64,000 nucleotides of DNA from Planctomycetota bacterium (GCA_023150565.1 JAKLKR010000005.1:1-64000), one strand, 5' to 3'; positions 30,201 to 38,978 are shown, counted from the stretch's first letter. The notes: a model not told the origin generated them from the sequence alone. Numbers and translations: made by a program.

Positions 30201-30630
30201 CGCTGGTGAGCTTGAAGGTGGACGGCGGCTCCCAGTTGATGTCGGGCGAGGGATTGGCGAGGAAGGTGATGGTGTTGCCGCTGGCGTCCTTGGGCGCCGA
30301 GCGCACCGGCTCGACCTTCCAGCGCACCTCGCACTCGCCGAAATACTCCAGGCCGTAATTGTTCGACCATTCCGCGAACTGGCTGGGATCGCCGGCCTCG
30401 GCGAGCTGGATCACGCGCTGCTCGCGGCGGGCCAGCACCGCTTCCAGCGCAGCCTGCACCTTGAGGTGGTCCTGGCCGGCGGAGGCCTGCTTGTGGCTGT
30501 AGATCGCCCCCTCGCTCGACAGCAGGATGAGCGCGGCGACCATCGCCACCACCCCGAGGGCGAGGATGAGGGCGGTACCGGAACGCGGAGAGCGGTTCCG
30601 GCGGAACGGGAGGGAGCCGTGGGTGATCAT
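24280..30630 (-). CDS. Giant PilX-like pilus protein with two CBM5/12-like modules
   Basis: A 2116-residue protein. Residues 1-20 are a short basic leader and the next about 25 a single hydrophobic helix (SGTALILALGVVAMVAALILL). This matches the N-terminus of PilX/GspK-type minor pilins that lack the Glu5 of major pilins. The rest is Ser/Thr/Asn/Tyr/Trp-rich, as in exported surface proteins. Two chitin- or cellulose-binding-type modules are visible, WNSTTTYVYNDRVRFYDS...YWSEI (about 262-310) and GSLVWYNGDIYECTANH...NPNW (about 1405-1440). A VHSNGSIYLG segment (about 230) and NSLYVKGNLNN...VTLLSNSW near the C-terminus resemble PilX-like proteins. The start at 30630 has an AGGAG Shine-Dalgarno; an ATG at 30654 overlapping the previous stop is the alternative. 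It is probably a pilus-tip or surface adhesin. Confidence 0.75.
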   Translation of the reverse strand: MITHGSLPFRRNRSPRSGTALILALGVVAMVAALILLSSEGAIYSHKQASAGQDHLKVQAALEAVLARREQRVIQLAEAGDPSQFAEWSNNYGLEYFGECEVRWKVEPVRSAPKDASGNTITFLANPSPDINWEPPSTFKLTSAPTTDAWRSNDTIYLFRVAAEARLCTDDGSNKTIEGDTRARAQGARYVSVNKEPLFRYVIFYAQKGVKGDLELSHGPAIKVFGNVHSNGSIYLGASTETNDWNAVRPTNGDTYLGPMEWNSTTTYVYNDRVRFYDSGTSSYTSYVAKNIGGNLNKTPPTQTSYWSEIKDARVRVTGVDGIFRLAKPAMYGFFGGFPMKNPGWAPASATTSHYSLIFTGTPLDAQDGPVNSTLAAATFNGGFVNPYRVTSDSKLVTSPATQLAADDTKRQINGTAITGNWQTPDSGNDARDKERTTNLWLTASQGNPPNGFSGFARTKVTGAQVKQLPETLANRPLEAQAVLYPDLSSLPSTSAQMTAWRERGDDHTAALPLFITDSAGSTTTAYTATLASAPSGVIESPGQYVRYALGSNDFYFQRVMANSATDDYGFIGWKATAIDGTAVPASALPAKVGLIIRERPVPDFRYFGKDATGGYLPDRTSASADFVPYAYGKHKDITLWPFTEMFVSSMPGTANPSTYNTKVVHGIYSEFINNVADKTVHNQTYTRNPVLGGVLTVTTAVRRGGDGKSAWNRDASYSGNDVANEVSQDPFGFYRDNWRVIHLKRTRANVSNNTGPVVDMTKADNYFSKADFTSVQTRLVPDATGKFLTPVDASGQPQWTAPNYDPLAGLMVRPINRAAAEVTTTLNLSTNALNGRDPYVALCYSPERGIVLQRRFERSVPKSVTIAGTNRYFTGKGDPLSADDATKIGSLQPGNVCIIQDIKPATGSVYGASAVNTNVANTYTDKIVSQGNDATGAVDSGTACSLPAATISTGEGPVARPAFSLVRGPYEIKKFWKFRKESRTTWYRNRTSQGYSGYEDWTLSGHNVNFQQSMTAVTTPVTAATWANGWTGKTIWIDPTFGGGYAANPTASAKNWTLQNLSAPSGTYTSVSFNPGQGFISNTTYRIPIWANDGGATYTPSSHIVDSYGTPKSYPQTNSPWSDGSSAVVFTNLGSYAAAKTWYTSKGLTETQLQNDIKAAVSGVTSFAARATPPTFSQPANPTDLANTTAITAPAAVTAATLTLTASNPAALTGSRKVAILHDGSSATYKRIETNSYISARGTWAFGTPVLMQVLTPSTASLANFTWLSSQYLQPNLVTTLPTTRSFPPMVYTGPLSGLPTSALASAPAVAPWTTWTTSYMPPTLTPFQPTEADGSIVFRSDGYNGSNDTALYKPFYNTGTGTAATTDASPGPGLGTYNSTTPVNPPFWEDAQIPRWGSSSISYRANSSTVAGSLVWYNGDIYECTANHTSTVSPTPPTNPNWAKVTILLLRIEKDSTGFIFKYFASTSAPTGGTDARWRTVAAGATRTAGPTGDGMPTDFLTSADSAIPAAWSTDWIVGPCVQSNAYLPNPWDQSSNSLKNNCRDRRVQVKFAGLQVETASADSTNKVNPATTLNNADWEASAALWVHASATTAGRLIDNLTSYLCSQYQVFWGPLDITEDFFSYTKASSGADADRIASENWFYNTRFFWSQSRWWNEGDLDSSYVPLARSTWVEKETGTTTNGSYLTTVERERLARTTVLDINLVNLQDYLKNRTLPNAAYKWSTNSYQGVNPLATDLLKNRFSGLIYAARYNRYPRNPTPSTYNPWNPDLPNQTSVLSNSNLVPLAYAATASYTAPATDKTALTNRLVAVNSADRGKLQAPIPWEDFHHGIMLSNGDAIDWGWVSTSTKFGTGKTSIVTPNSLYVKGNLNNTQKGWNVKGTDNTPKWTPLAIMGDNVTLLSNSWTYANYQRAGIGTIDDGRVTDSTTLPLARVSGFPVSLDTQYRTCILTNNQPTTKYRVFNGEGAPFVNTMLFMEDWGNPNRPTTTRTMDYTGSLVVMDSCRYTRAYLLAEARTAGRSPYGLMGWHCNTGWSALTGWGGGDPDWCRSGTTALPSGGAANSATAPYGSLPVYWPPNRNMTFNDDLLTEEGTPPNTPFGVTASGVGGWTRVVQ

Positions 30631-30650
30631 GGGAGCTCCTGCGTCAGGTA

Positions 30651-32138
30651 TCATCGCGGCAGGCCGACTGCGTCGGTACCGAGGATCTGGGCGATGGAAT
30701 CATTGGATTCGGAGTTTTTGTCAGTCTGGGTGTTGCGGCCGCGCATGGCGAGGGTGGTTTCGACCAGGCGGGTGACGGTGGCGCCGGTGCCGGCGGTGGC
30801 GCGCGCGCCCAGGTACAGGCGGACGCGGACCTGGTTGATGTCGAAGCCGTTGAAGTCGTTGACCGCGGGGAATGCGGTGCGGTCGGCAGAGGACAGGCTG
30901 GAGACGGAGCGGAAGGTGTCGAAGCAGATGCGCATCACATGGTCGGACAGGATGCGGTCGACCACCAGGCCATAGGTGCCGTCATCGGAGATCTTCTGCC
31001 CCAGTTCGGTCCCCCAAGCCGGGTTGGTGATCTCGCCGCCGAGGGTGGGGGAGGTGCCGGTCCACTTGGCCTTGTGCGCCCGCACCAGGCGTCCGAAGCC
31101 GATGCGCGACGGGACCACGCAGTAGGAATAGGCCTGGAGGTCGGCAGCGTAGGCGTCCTTGATCGCGCCGGCGGTGGCGGTGGCGGCCAGGGGCGGGATG
31201 TAGTCGAATTCGAAGGCCCGGCCGGACGTGGTGCGCCAGTTCATGCCGATCGTGCCGGCAGTGGGGTCGCTGAGGTAGCCGGCCTCCATCACCACCCCAT
31301 AGGGGAAGTTGTTGGCGTTGTAGATGGTGGAACCGGGGATGGCGTAGGCGTTCCAGCCGATCACCGCCCCGCCCAGGTCCTTGGTCGCGTACCAGCCGGA
31401 GGCGCGGAAGATCTGCAACTGGTCGTGATACCCGGGGGTGGACCATTGCTGCCGGGTGCCCTTGAACTTGAGCAGCGGGGCCATGTCGCTGGCGCCGGTG
31501 TAGCTGTTGGTGCTTTCGTTCCAGGCGGAGACGGTCGAGCGCAGGAAGAGGATCTCCTGGCTGCGGGCGTAGAAGGAGCGGTACCAATAGTCGAGCTGGG
31601 CGCCGACGGTGGAACCGGTGGCGGTGCCACGGCTCACCGCGTCGGCGTGGGCATCGGTGGCGTTCTTGGTGAAATCCTCGGGCACCCCGATGTCGACTTG
31701 GCCCGCATCGTGCCAGCTGGTGGGGTGGTGGGAGCCGTCGATGCCCCCGATCACCACCATGTTGGCCGGGCGGTGGGACCAGGCGAACTGGGAACCCAGG
31801 CCGGTGGTGATCGCCGGGGAACCTGGCGACTGGATCTGGACAAAGGGGTAGTAGCGCAAGGCGCGGTCGGCCGTGGCCGAGGCCCCGCTATAGGAGCTGC
31901 GCGGCTCGGTGGGGAACTCCCAGGCCGAGGAGGCGAGATCTTCGCGGATCGAGGCCATGATGCGGGTGGATTCCACCGCCAGATCGTCCTGCATGGTGGC
32001 GAAGCGGTCGTAGTTCTGCCCCGCCATCAGCGACTCCATCGCCAGGGCCACGACGGTGGCGAGCAGGGCGATGGAGATCATCACTTCCATCAGGGAGAAG
32101 GCGCCGTGACGTCGGGTGCTGTTCATGGGCGGGCTCAT
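30651..32138 (-). CDS. Type IV prepilin-like protein (PulJ/minor pilin type)
   Basis: A 495-residue protein with a prepilin peptidase site after a short basic leader: RRHG-AFSLMEVMISIALLATVVALAMESL. Glu5 and the hydrophobic helix are present. The large C-terminal globular part (about 450 residues) is far longer than a typical pilin of about 150, and resembles the oversized pseudopilins of PVC bacteria. The start at 32138 overlaps the stop of the preceding prepilin gene (ATGA) and follows a GGAAG Shine-Dalgarno. It lies in the middle of the pilT operon, directly upstream of the giant PilX-like gene, and probably helps initiate or cap the same filament. Confidence 0.8.
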   Translation of the reverse strand: MSPPMNSTRRHGAFSLMEVMISIALLATVVALAMESLMAGQNYDRFATMQDDLAVESTRIMASIREDLASSAWEFPTEPRSSYSGASATADRALRYYPFVQIQSPGSPAITTGLGSQFAWSHRPANMVVIGGIDGSHHPTSWHDAGQVDIGVPEDFTKNATDAHADAVSRGTATGSTVGAQLDYWYRSFYARSQEILFLRSTVSAWNESTNSYTGASDMAPLLKFKGTRQQWSTPGYHDQLQIFRASGWYATKDLGGAVIGWNAYAIPGSTIYNANNFPYGVVMEAGYLSDPTAGTIGMNWRTTSGRAFEFDYIPPLAATATAGAIKDAYAADLQAYSYCVVPSRIGFGRLVRAHKAKWTGTSPTLGGEITNPAWGTELGQKISDDGTYGLVVDRILSDHVMRICFDTFRSVSSLSSADRTAFPAVNDFNGFDINQVRVRLYLGARATAGTGATVTRLVETTLAMRGRNTQTDKNSESNDSIAQILGTDAVGLPR

Positions 32139-32851
32139 TTCTTCCGTCCGGTGATCAGTTCCAGGGAACGGTCGCGGTCCGGTTCGCTGGGCAGGCAATA
32201 GACAGCGATCACGCGGATCACCAGGGGGTCGTTGGCACCGACCTGGTTCCAGGCGGAGTTGGTAGTGTCGAGCCGGAAGCGGGCCCGTTCGGTGGCGCTG
32301 GCGAGCTTGGCCTTGAAGTCGGCCGGGGTGGTGTAAGCGGCGTCCTCACCGTCCATTAGGCCGGGTTCGCTGGTGATCGGGACGCCGCTATCGTCGAGCC
32401 GGGTGATCCCGCGGTAGAACTCGACGTAGACGCGCAGGTTGAGCCCCAGGGGCTTGGACAGCAGGCCGGCGGCGATCAGGCTGTCATCCCCGGCGGTCTC
32501 GACCAGCGGGCCACTATTGCCACCAGGGACGACCGGCAGGTCCTGAAAGCGGTATTGGGCCCAGGGGGCAGAGCCGATCTGGTCTTCGTGGGCGGCCTGC
32601 AGGCGATCGACGAGGGAAAACAGCACCTGGTTCACCGCCACCACGTCAGGGGCCTCCTTGCGCGTGCTGTTCAGGTTGGCCATGTTGCCCAGGATGCTGG
32701 TGATCGCGATCGCGATGATCGCGAAGGCCATCATGATCTCCATGATGGTCATGCCGGCGCGCAGGATCCCGCGGGCGGGAACGCGGCCTGGAACGGTGGT
32801 GGGCTGGTGCATGGGCGTGGTATCCCGCTGGTCGGCGGTCATGGTAGACAT
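32135..32851 (-). CDS. Type IV prepilin-like protein
   Basis: A 238-residue prepilin. The cleavage and methylation site is visible as RAG-MTIMEIMMAFAIIAIAITSILGNM, with Glu5. The leader before it is unusually long (about 37 residues from the chosen start, MSTMTADQRDTTPMHQPTT). Several downstream Met codons (32842 and one nearer the cleavage site) are possible. The globular domain shows no recognised family. It follows pilT by 50 bp, and its stop overlaps the start of the next prepilin gene. The hydrophobic segment and Glu5 make filament incorporation likely. Confidence 0.75.
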   Translation of the reverse strand: MSTMTADQRDTTPMHQPTTVPGRVPARGILRAGMTIMEIMMAFAIIAIAITSILGNMANLNSTRKEAPDVVAVNQVLFSLVDRLQAAHEDQIGSAPWAQYRFQDLPVVPGGNSGPLVETAGDDSLIAAGLLSKPLGLNLRVYVEFYRGITRLDDSGVPITSEPGLMDGEDAAYTTPADFKAKLASATERARFRLDTTNSAWNQVGANDPLVIRVIAVYCLPSEPDRDRSLELITGRKK

Positions 32852-32901
32852 CGGGAGGCTGATCCCCAGGTGGACGAGTGTGGAGATATCCACCAGGGCC
32901 A

Positions 32902-34284
32902 TTACTGCCCGGGTCGTCGCCAATTGCTGGCCTGGCCGCCGGCCGGGGGCGGCGGCGGGTTGGGTGGCAGCTGTCCCCCGCCCTGGGGCGGGCGTTGGGG
33001 CTGCTGCTGATGGGCCGGCGGCTGTGCGTCCTGGCCCTTCATCTTGACCACCATCGGGCCGCCCTGCCCGGGCGGGGCGCCACCCACCACCTCGGCGGCG
33101 GGGGCGGCCTTGGCCGGGGCCGCCGGGGCGGGGGCCTCCTTGGGCGCGCCGCCTTCGGCCATGCGCTTCAGTTCCGCCTGGCGGGCCTGGTCGGCGGCCT
33201 GGATCTGGGCTTCGACATCGTGGCCCAAGCCCTTGAGCTTCTTGATGATGTCTTCCTTGTCGAGGCTCTTGTCGTAGGCGTCCATGGGCTCGACCTTGCC
33301 GTCCTTGACCAGCTTCTCGAGCGCGTCGTTGAGCAGCTGCATGCCGTAGCGCGCGCCCACCTGCATCTGGCTGGGGATCTGGAAGGTCTTGCCCTCGCGG
33401 ATCAGCGCCGACACGCCGGAGGTGACCAGCAGGATCTCGAGCGCGGCGCAGCGGCCGCCGCCCTTCTTCTTGAGCAGGTTCTGCGCCACCACGCCCTTGA
33501 GCGAGCCGGCCAGCATCAGGCGGATCTGCTCCTGCTCCTCGGCGGGGAACTGGTTGATGATGCGGTCGACGGTGCTGGCGGCGGTCGAGGTGTGCAGGGT
33601 GCCGAACACCAGGTGGCCGGTCTCGGCGGTCTCGATCGCGATGCGGGTGGTCTCGAGGTCGCGCATCTCGCCCACCAGCACGATGTCCGGGTCCTCGCGC
33701 AGGGCGGCGCGCAGGGCGCGGGCGAAGGACTTGGTGTGGGCGTGGACCTCGCGCTGGTTGAGCAGGCACTGCTTGGCCGGGTGCACGAACTCGACCGGGT
33801 CCTCGATGGTGATGATGTGCTCTTTGCGGTTGGCGTTCAGCCAGTCGACCATCGCCGCCAGGGTGGTGGACTTGCCCGAGCCGGTGGGGCCGGTGACCAG
33901 CACCAGGCCCTTCTTGAACTCGAGCATCTTCATCACCCCCCAGGGCAGCCCGAGCTGCTCGGCGGTGAGGATCTTGTCGGGGATGCGGCGGAACACCCCG
34001 CCGGGCCCGAAGCGGTCCATGAAGTAGTTGCAGCGGAAGCGTCCGCAGCCCTCGAGCGCGTAGGCGAAGTCGGTGTCCCAGCCCTCCTCGAACTCCTTGA
34101 GATTGCGCTCCGGGCAGATCTCGGAGAGGATCTTCCACATCTGTTCGCGCGACAGCTTGGGGATGTTCGGCAGCGCCACCATGTCGCCGCTTTCGCGGAT
34201 CATCGGCGTGTGCTCGGACGTCATGTGCAGGTCCGAGGCCTTTTTTTCGGTCATCATGCGGAACAGCTGGTCGATCCAGGCCAT
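32902..34284 (-). CDS. pilT: PilT/PilU-type pilus retraction ATPase
   Basis: A 460-residue hexameric motor ATPase that depolymerises type IV pili. After an N-terminal PAS-like domain (ASDLHMTSEHTPMIR), Walker A is GPTGSGKST near residue 135. The Asp box IITIEDPVEFVH, Walker B ALREDPDIVLVGEMRD (about 200) and His box GHLVFGTLHTSTA (about 228) are intact. Residues after about 365 are an extra tail rich in Ala, Pro, Gln and Gly (ending QASNWRRPGQ) that ordinary PilT proteins (about 345 residues) lack. The start has a GGAGG Shine-Dalgarno and a GCTACCGT box just upstream, so this is the promoter-proximal gene of the pilus operon. pilB, pilC and the peptidase pilD are not in the window. Confidence 0.92.
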   Translation of the reverse strand: MAWIDQLFRMMTEKKASDLHMTSEHTPMIRESGDMVALPNIPKLSREQMWKILSEICPERNLKEFEEGWDTDFAYALEGCGRFRCNYFMDRFGPGGVFRRIPDKILTAEQLGLPWGVMKMLEFKKGLVLVTGPTGSGKSTTLAAMVDWLNANRKEHIITIEDPVEFVHPAKQCLLNQREVHAHTKSFARALRAALREDPDIVLVGEMRDLETTRIAIETAETGHLVFGTLHTSTAASTVDRIINQFPAEEQEQIRLMLAGSLKGVVAQNLLKKKGGGRCAALEILLVTSGVSALIREGKTFQIPSQMQVGARYGMQLLNDALEKLVKDGKVEPMDAYDKSLDKEDIIKKLKGLGHDVEAQIQAADQARQAELKRMAEGGAPKEAPAPAAPAKAAPAAEVVGGAPPGQGGPMVVKMKGQDAQPPAHQQQPQRPPQGGGQLPPNPPPPPAGGQASNWRRPGQ

Positions 34285-34366
34285 GGGAGCCTCCGTGGAC
34301 CCTCACGGTAGCACAGGATCGCCAGCGCGCCAAGCCACCGGATGCAGCGCCCCGGCGGGCGCCGGG

Positions 34367-34859
34367 TCAACCGCCCAGGGCCTTGACCAGGGTGACCAGC
34401 CCGAGGTGTTCCAGCCCGCGCCAGGTGATCATGGCGCCGGCGGCCAGGGCGGTCACCGCGGTGGCATAGAAGGCGATCCACAGCGGGGTGGCCAGCACCA
34501 GGGGGATGAAGCCGAGGATCCTGTTGCCGGCGAAGTAGCCCACCGAGGCCTTGCGCAGCCACTGGCCGAGGGGCCAGAACAGCCAGAAGGCGCTGATGAA
34601 CACCAGCACCCCGAGGAACACCTCGCCGATGCGCCACCAGGCGGCGGCGCCGTGCAGGTCGGCCACCCCGCCGCGCAGCACCGGACCGCCCTGCCAGCCC
34701 ACCGCGCACCAGGTCACCAGCAGCAGGGGCAGGATGGCGGCGAGCAGGAACAGGCGCAGGCCGCGACCGAAGGTCAGGTCGAGGCTGCCGCCCCCGCCCC
34801 CCTTCCCCTTGCTCTTGCCGCTGTCCTCGCCGGCGGGTTTCTTGGGCTTCTTCTTGTCG

Positions 34860-34867
<8 letters not shown>
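34367..34867 (-). CDS. Small multi-pass membrane protein, function unknown
   Basis: A 166-residue protein. The first 28 residues are Lys/Gly-rich and hydrophilic (DDKKKPKKPAGEDSGKSKGKGGGGG), probably a disordered cytoplasmic end. Three hydrophobic segments follow: LFLLAAILPLLLVTWCAVGW, VFLGVLVFISAFWLFWPLG and ATPLWIAFYATAVTALAAGAMI. No domain is recognised. Its start overlaps the 3' end of hemL by 8 bp on the same strand, so it is translated from the hemL transcript; a link with haem synthesis is not evident. It ends 82 bp upstream of pilT. Confidence 0.6.
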
Positions 34868-36164
<1,297 letters not shown>

Positions 36165-36173
36165 GGGCGTACC

Positions 36174-36202
36174 TTGTGCGCGGACGGAGCGTGGGGTAGC
36201 GT
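36174..36202 (+). promoter_or_regulatory. Putative leaderless promoter of maf
   Basis: TTGTGC (36174-36179), 17 bp, TAGCGT (36197-36202), then 6 nt to the GTG at 36209. A transcript starting at the normal distance would begin at or next to the start codon. Confidence 0.6.
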
Positions 36203-36208
36203 AAGGGC

Positions 36209-36808
36209 GTGATCTACCTTGCCAGCAAGAGCCCGCAGCGCGCCATGCTCCTGACCCGCGCCGGCGTCCCCTTCACCGTGGTCGCCAGCGCCGCCGACGA
36301 GGAGCAGGTGACCGCCGGCGCCCCCCAGGTGCTGGCGCTCGACCGCGCCCGCGCCAAGGCCGAGGGCGCGGTGCTGCCGCCCGGCGCCGCCGGGGTGGTG
36401 CTGGCCGCCGACACGGTGGTGGCGCTCGGCCGCCAGGTGTTCGGCAAGCCGGCCGACGACGACGACGCCCTGCGCATCCTCGGCGCGCTCCAGGGCACCA
36501 CCCACAGCATCTTCACCGGGCACTGCTGCCTGCTGGTGAACGCCGACGGCAGCCGCGGCCCCGCCGCCTGCGCGGTGGCGGTGGCCAAGGTCAGCATGCG
36601 CCCGGTGCAGACCGCCGAGCTCAAGGCCTACATCGCCACCGGCGAGCATCGCGACCGCGCCGGCGCCTATGCCATCCAGGAGTCCGGCGACCGCTTCGTC
36701 ACCGAGGTCCAGGGGGCGATGGGCACGGTGATCGGGCTCAACCTCGACTCGGTGGCGCGCATCTACCGCGAACTGACCAACCTGCCCCTGCCGGGGAACC
36801 GGCCGTGA
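36209..36808 (+). CDS. maf: Maf-family nucleoside triphosphate pyrophosphatase
   Basis: A 199-residue Maf protein, a house-cleaning enzyme that hydrolyses non-canonical or methylated nucleotides. The N-terminal substrate motif is IYLASKSPQRAMLLTRAG (family form LASxSPRR). The metal-binding and conserved region VLAADTVVALGRQVFGKPADDDDALRIL lies near residue 68. YAIQESGDRFVTEVQGAMGTVIGL near 150 carries the Q-G pair that, with the lack of additional motifs, fits the dTTP/UTP branch. The GTG start follows a TAGCGT box by 6 nt. The stop overlaps the GTG of the next gene (GTGA), so both are translated from one message. Confidence 0.9.
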   Translation: MIYLASKSPQRAMLLTRAGVPFTVVASAADEEQVTAGAPQVLALDRARAKAEGAVLPPGAAGVVLAADTVVALGRQVFGKPADDDDALRILGALQGTTHSIFTGHCCLLVNADGSRGPAACAVAVAKVSMRPVQTAELKAYIATGEHRDRAGAYAIQESGDRFVTEVQGAMGTVIGLNLDSVARIYRELTNLPLPGNRP

Positions 36809-37545
36809 TCGCCATCCTGAGCGACCTGCACGCCAACCTCGAGGCCACCGAGGCGGTGTTCCGCACCTGCGAAGCGCTGGGGGTGAAGTCCTACTGGTGC
36901 CTGGGCGACGTGATCGGCTATGGCCCCGACCCGGTGGCGGTGGCGCGCTACGCCAAGGAGCGCTTCGAGTCGAGCCTGATGGGCAACCACGAAGAGGCCC
37001 TGGTCACCGGCCGCCACCGCTTCAACCCGCATGCCGCCCAGGCCATCGACTGGACCCGGCGCATGCTGCGCGCCGGCGGCGGCGGGCTGATGGAATGGTT
37101 CGCCGAGCGCAAGGCCTTCGCGCTCAAGGGCAACGTGCTGATGGTGCACGGCTCGATCTACGACCCGGTGCACGACTACGTCGACGAGCCCGAGAACCCG
37201 ATCGAAGCCAACCAGATGATCGAGACCCTGAACCGCGACTTCAGCGGCTTCGACCTGTGCTTCGCCGGCCACAACCACACCCCCTTCCTGGCCACCACGG
37301 TGGGGGTGATGATCCCCCACGACGGGCACCGCAGCTTCCGCCTGCCCAAGGGCCACAAGGCCTACATCTGCGTCGGCTCGGTGGGCCAACCGCGCGACCG
37401 CGACGTGCGCGCCAGCTTCGCCACCCTCGACGGCGAGCAGCTGACCTTCCACCGTGTGCCCTACGACCTGCGCGCCACCCAGGCCAAGATCCGCACCCAC
37501 GGCCTCAACGAGTTCCTGGCGGAGCGGCTGGCGGAAGGGATCTGA
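36805..37545 (+). CDS. Calcineurin-like metallophosphoesterase
   Basis: A 246-residue phosphoesterase. The metal ligands follow the standard order: IAILSDLHANLEA (D, H) at residues 2-14, YWCLGDVIGYGPDP (GD) near 32, LMGNHE near 58, LMVHGS near 113, and FAGHNHTPF near 155. Such proteins of the YfcE or DUF853-neighbouring type act on phosphodiesters or phosphoproteins, but the substrate is not readable. The GTG start overlaps the maf stop by 4 bp. The segment IPHDGHRSFRLPKGHKAYICVGSVGQPRD is typical of this sub-branch. Confidence 0.85.
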   Translation: MIAILSDLHANLEATEAVFRTCEALGVKSYWCLGDVIGYGPDPVAVARYAKERFESSLMGNHEEALVTGRHRFNPHAAQAIDWTRRMLRAGGGGLMEWFAERKAFALKGNVLMVHGSIYDPVHDYVDEPENPIEANQMIETLNRDFSGFDLCFAGHNHTPFLATTVGVMIPHDGHRSFRLPKGHKAYICVGSVGQPRDRDVRASFATLDGEQLTFHRVPYDLRATQAKIRTHGLNEFLAERLAEGI

Positions 37546-37559
37546 AGCCCACTGGGGCG

Positions 37560-37586
37560 TTGCAACCCACGGCATCCCTTGACCAT
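37560..37586 (+). promoter_or_regulatory. Putative hom promoter
   Basis: TTGCAA (37560-37565), 15 bp, GACCAT (37581-37586). The GACCAT hexamer and the 15-bp spacing equal those of the promoters at 14062 and 57280. Here 17 nt including a GGAGG Shine-Dalgarno separate the box from the ATG at 37604. Confidence 0.55.
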
Positions 37587-37603
37587 CCGGCCCCGGAGGC
37601 CTC

Positions 37604-38890
37604 ATGGAACGCTGCGCGCTGGGACTGGTCGGCTGGGGGACGGTGGGTGGCGGGGTGGTGTCGATCCTGGCCCGCGATGGCGCCCTGCTCGCCGAACGCA
37701 CCGGCATCGACCTGCGCGTCAAGACCATCGTCACCCGCACCCCCTCGCGGGTGCGCGCCCAGCGCCCCGACGGCGCCGCCATCGGTGACCGCCTCGAAGC
37801 CATCCTCGACGACCCCGAGATCCGCGTGGTGGTGCTGCTGGTGGGCGGCACCGGCGAGGCCAAGGCGATCTGCGAACGCCTGATCCGCGCCCGCAAGCAG
37901 GTGGTCACCGCCAACAAGGCGCTGATCGCGGTGCACGGCGACGAGCTGTTCGCGCTCGCCGCCCAGCACGGGGTGGGCATCGCCTTCGAGGCGGCGGTGG
38001 CGGGCGGCATCCCGGTCATCGCCGCCCTGCGCGACGGCCTGGTCGCCAACCGCATCGAGTCGATCTGCGCCATCCTCAACGGCACCTGCAACTTCATCCT
38101 CACCAAGATGGAGGTCGAGAGCCGCGACTACCGCGACGCCCTGGCCGAGGCCCAGCGCCTGGGCTACGCCGAGGCCGACCCCACCCTCGACGTCGACGGC
38201 ACCGACACCGCGCACAAGCTCGCCATCCTGGCGCGCATCGCCTTCAACCGCTCGGTCCCCCTCACCTCGGTGCGGGTCGAAGGCATCCAGGGCGTGAGCG
38301 CGCGCGACATCGCCTCGGCACGCACCATGGGCTGCCGCATCAAGCTGCTGGCGGTGGCCAAGAGCCGCCCCGAGGGCATCGAGCTGCGCGTCGCCCCCAC
38401 CCTGGTCCCGCTCGACCACCCCCTGGCCTCGGTGATGTGGAACCACAACGGCGTGCACGTGGTCGGCAACGCCACCGGGCCGCAGCTGTTCACCGGCCAG
38501 GGCGCCGGGGCCGAACCGACCGCCTCGGCGGTGCTGGCGGACGTGGTCGACGTGGCCAGCGGCCGCTACCAGGCCACCACCGCCCACTACCGCTTCTTCC
38601 AGCCCGCCTCGGCCCCGGCCTTCCTGCCCGAGACCGAGGAGGTCACCAGCAGCTACGCCCGTTTCCTGGTCCCCGACCGGCCGGGCGTGCTGGCCGGGAT
38701 CATCAACAGCCTGGCCCACCATGGGGCGTCGGTGCTGAGCATCCATCAGGGCGCCGCTGATCCCCAGGGGCAGACCTCGATCGAGGTGACTACGCACCCC
38801 ATGCGCGGCGGTGCGTTCCTGGCGGCGGTCAGCGAGGTCGATCGTCGCGGGCTGACGCTGTCGCCGACCACCTGTTATCGTCGCCTGTAG
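37604..38890 (+). CDS. hom: Homoserine dehydrogenase
   Basis: A 428-residue NAD(P)-dependent enzyme that reduces aspartate semialdehyde to homoserine for Thr and Met synthesis. The Rossmann start is LGLVGWGTVGGGVVSIL. The catalytic domain has VTANKALIAVHGDELFALA near residue 103, GGIPVIAALRDGL, and LNGTCNFILTKM near 160. ADPTLDVDGTDTAHKLAILARIAF near 188 carries the substrate residues. The last 80 residues are an ACT domain (ARFLVPDRPGVLAGIINSLAHHGASVLSIHQ), which normally confers feedback control by threonine. The gene ends just upstream of the first parS site. Confidence 0.95.
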   Translation: MERCALGLVGWGTVGGGVVSILARDGALLAERTGIDLRVKTIVTRTPSRVRAQRPDGAAIGDRLEAILDDPEIRVVVLLVGGTGEAKAICERLIRARKQVVTANKALIAVHGDELFALAAQHGVGIAFEAAVAGGIPVIAALRDGLVANRIESICAILNGTCNFILTKMEVESRDYRDALAEAQRLGYAEADPTLDVDGTDTAHKLAILARIAFNRSVPLTSVRVEGIQGVSARDIASARTMGCRIKLLAVAKSRPEGIELRVAPTLVPLDHPLASVMWNHNGVHVVGNATGPQLFTGQGAGAEPTASAVLADVVDVASGRYQATTAHYRFFQPASAPAFLPETEEVTSSYARFLVPDRPGVLAGIINSLAHHGASVLSIHQGAADPQGQTSIEVTTHPMRGGAFLAAVSEVDRRGLTLSPTTCYRRL

Positions 38891-38908
38891 TACGACATAA
38901 ATAGTATA

Positions 38909-38924
38909 TGTTCCACGTGGAACA
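38909..38924. promoter_or_regulatory. parS site 1
   Basis: TGTTCCACGTGGAACA, a perfect 16-bp palindrome differing from the common chromosomal parS (TGTTTCACGTGAAACA) only at one symmetric pair. It lies 19 bp after the hom stop, next to an AT-rich TAGTAT (38902-38907) that could be the parA -10 box. ParB binding here would therefore also repress parA. Confidence 0.9.
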
Positions 38925-38978
38925 CCTGTCTATGAGTATCATCCGAGGTGGGCCCCCCTGCACGTGGTCTCCTCGCCT

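Noticed and set aside
27610-30975. 1121-aa plus-strand ORF across the giant pilus gene
   Set aside because: Gly/Val/Arg-rich shadow translation without any domain; the minus-strand frame has a pilin helix, CBM-like modules and operon overlaps.
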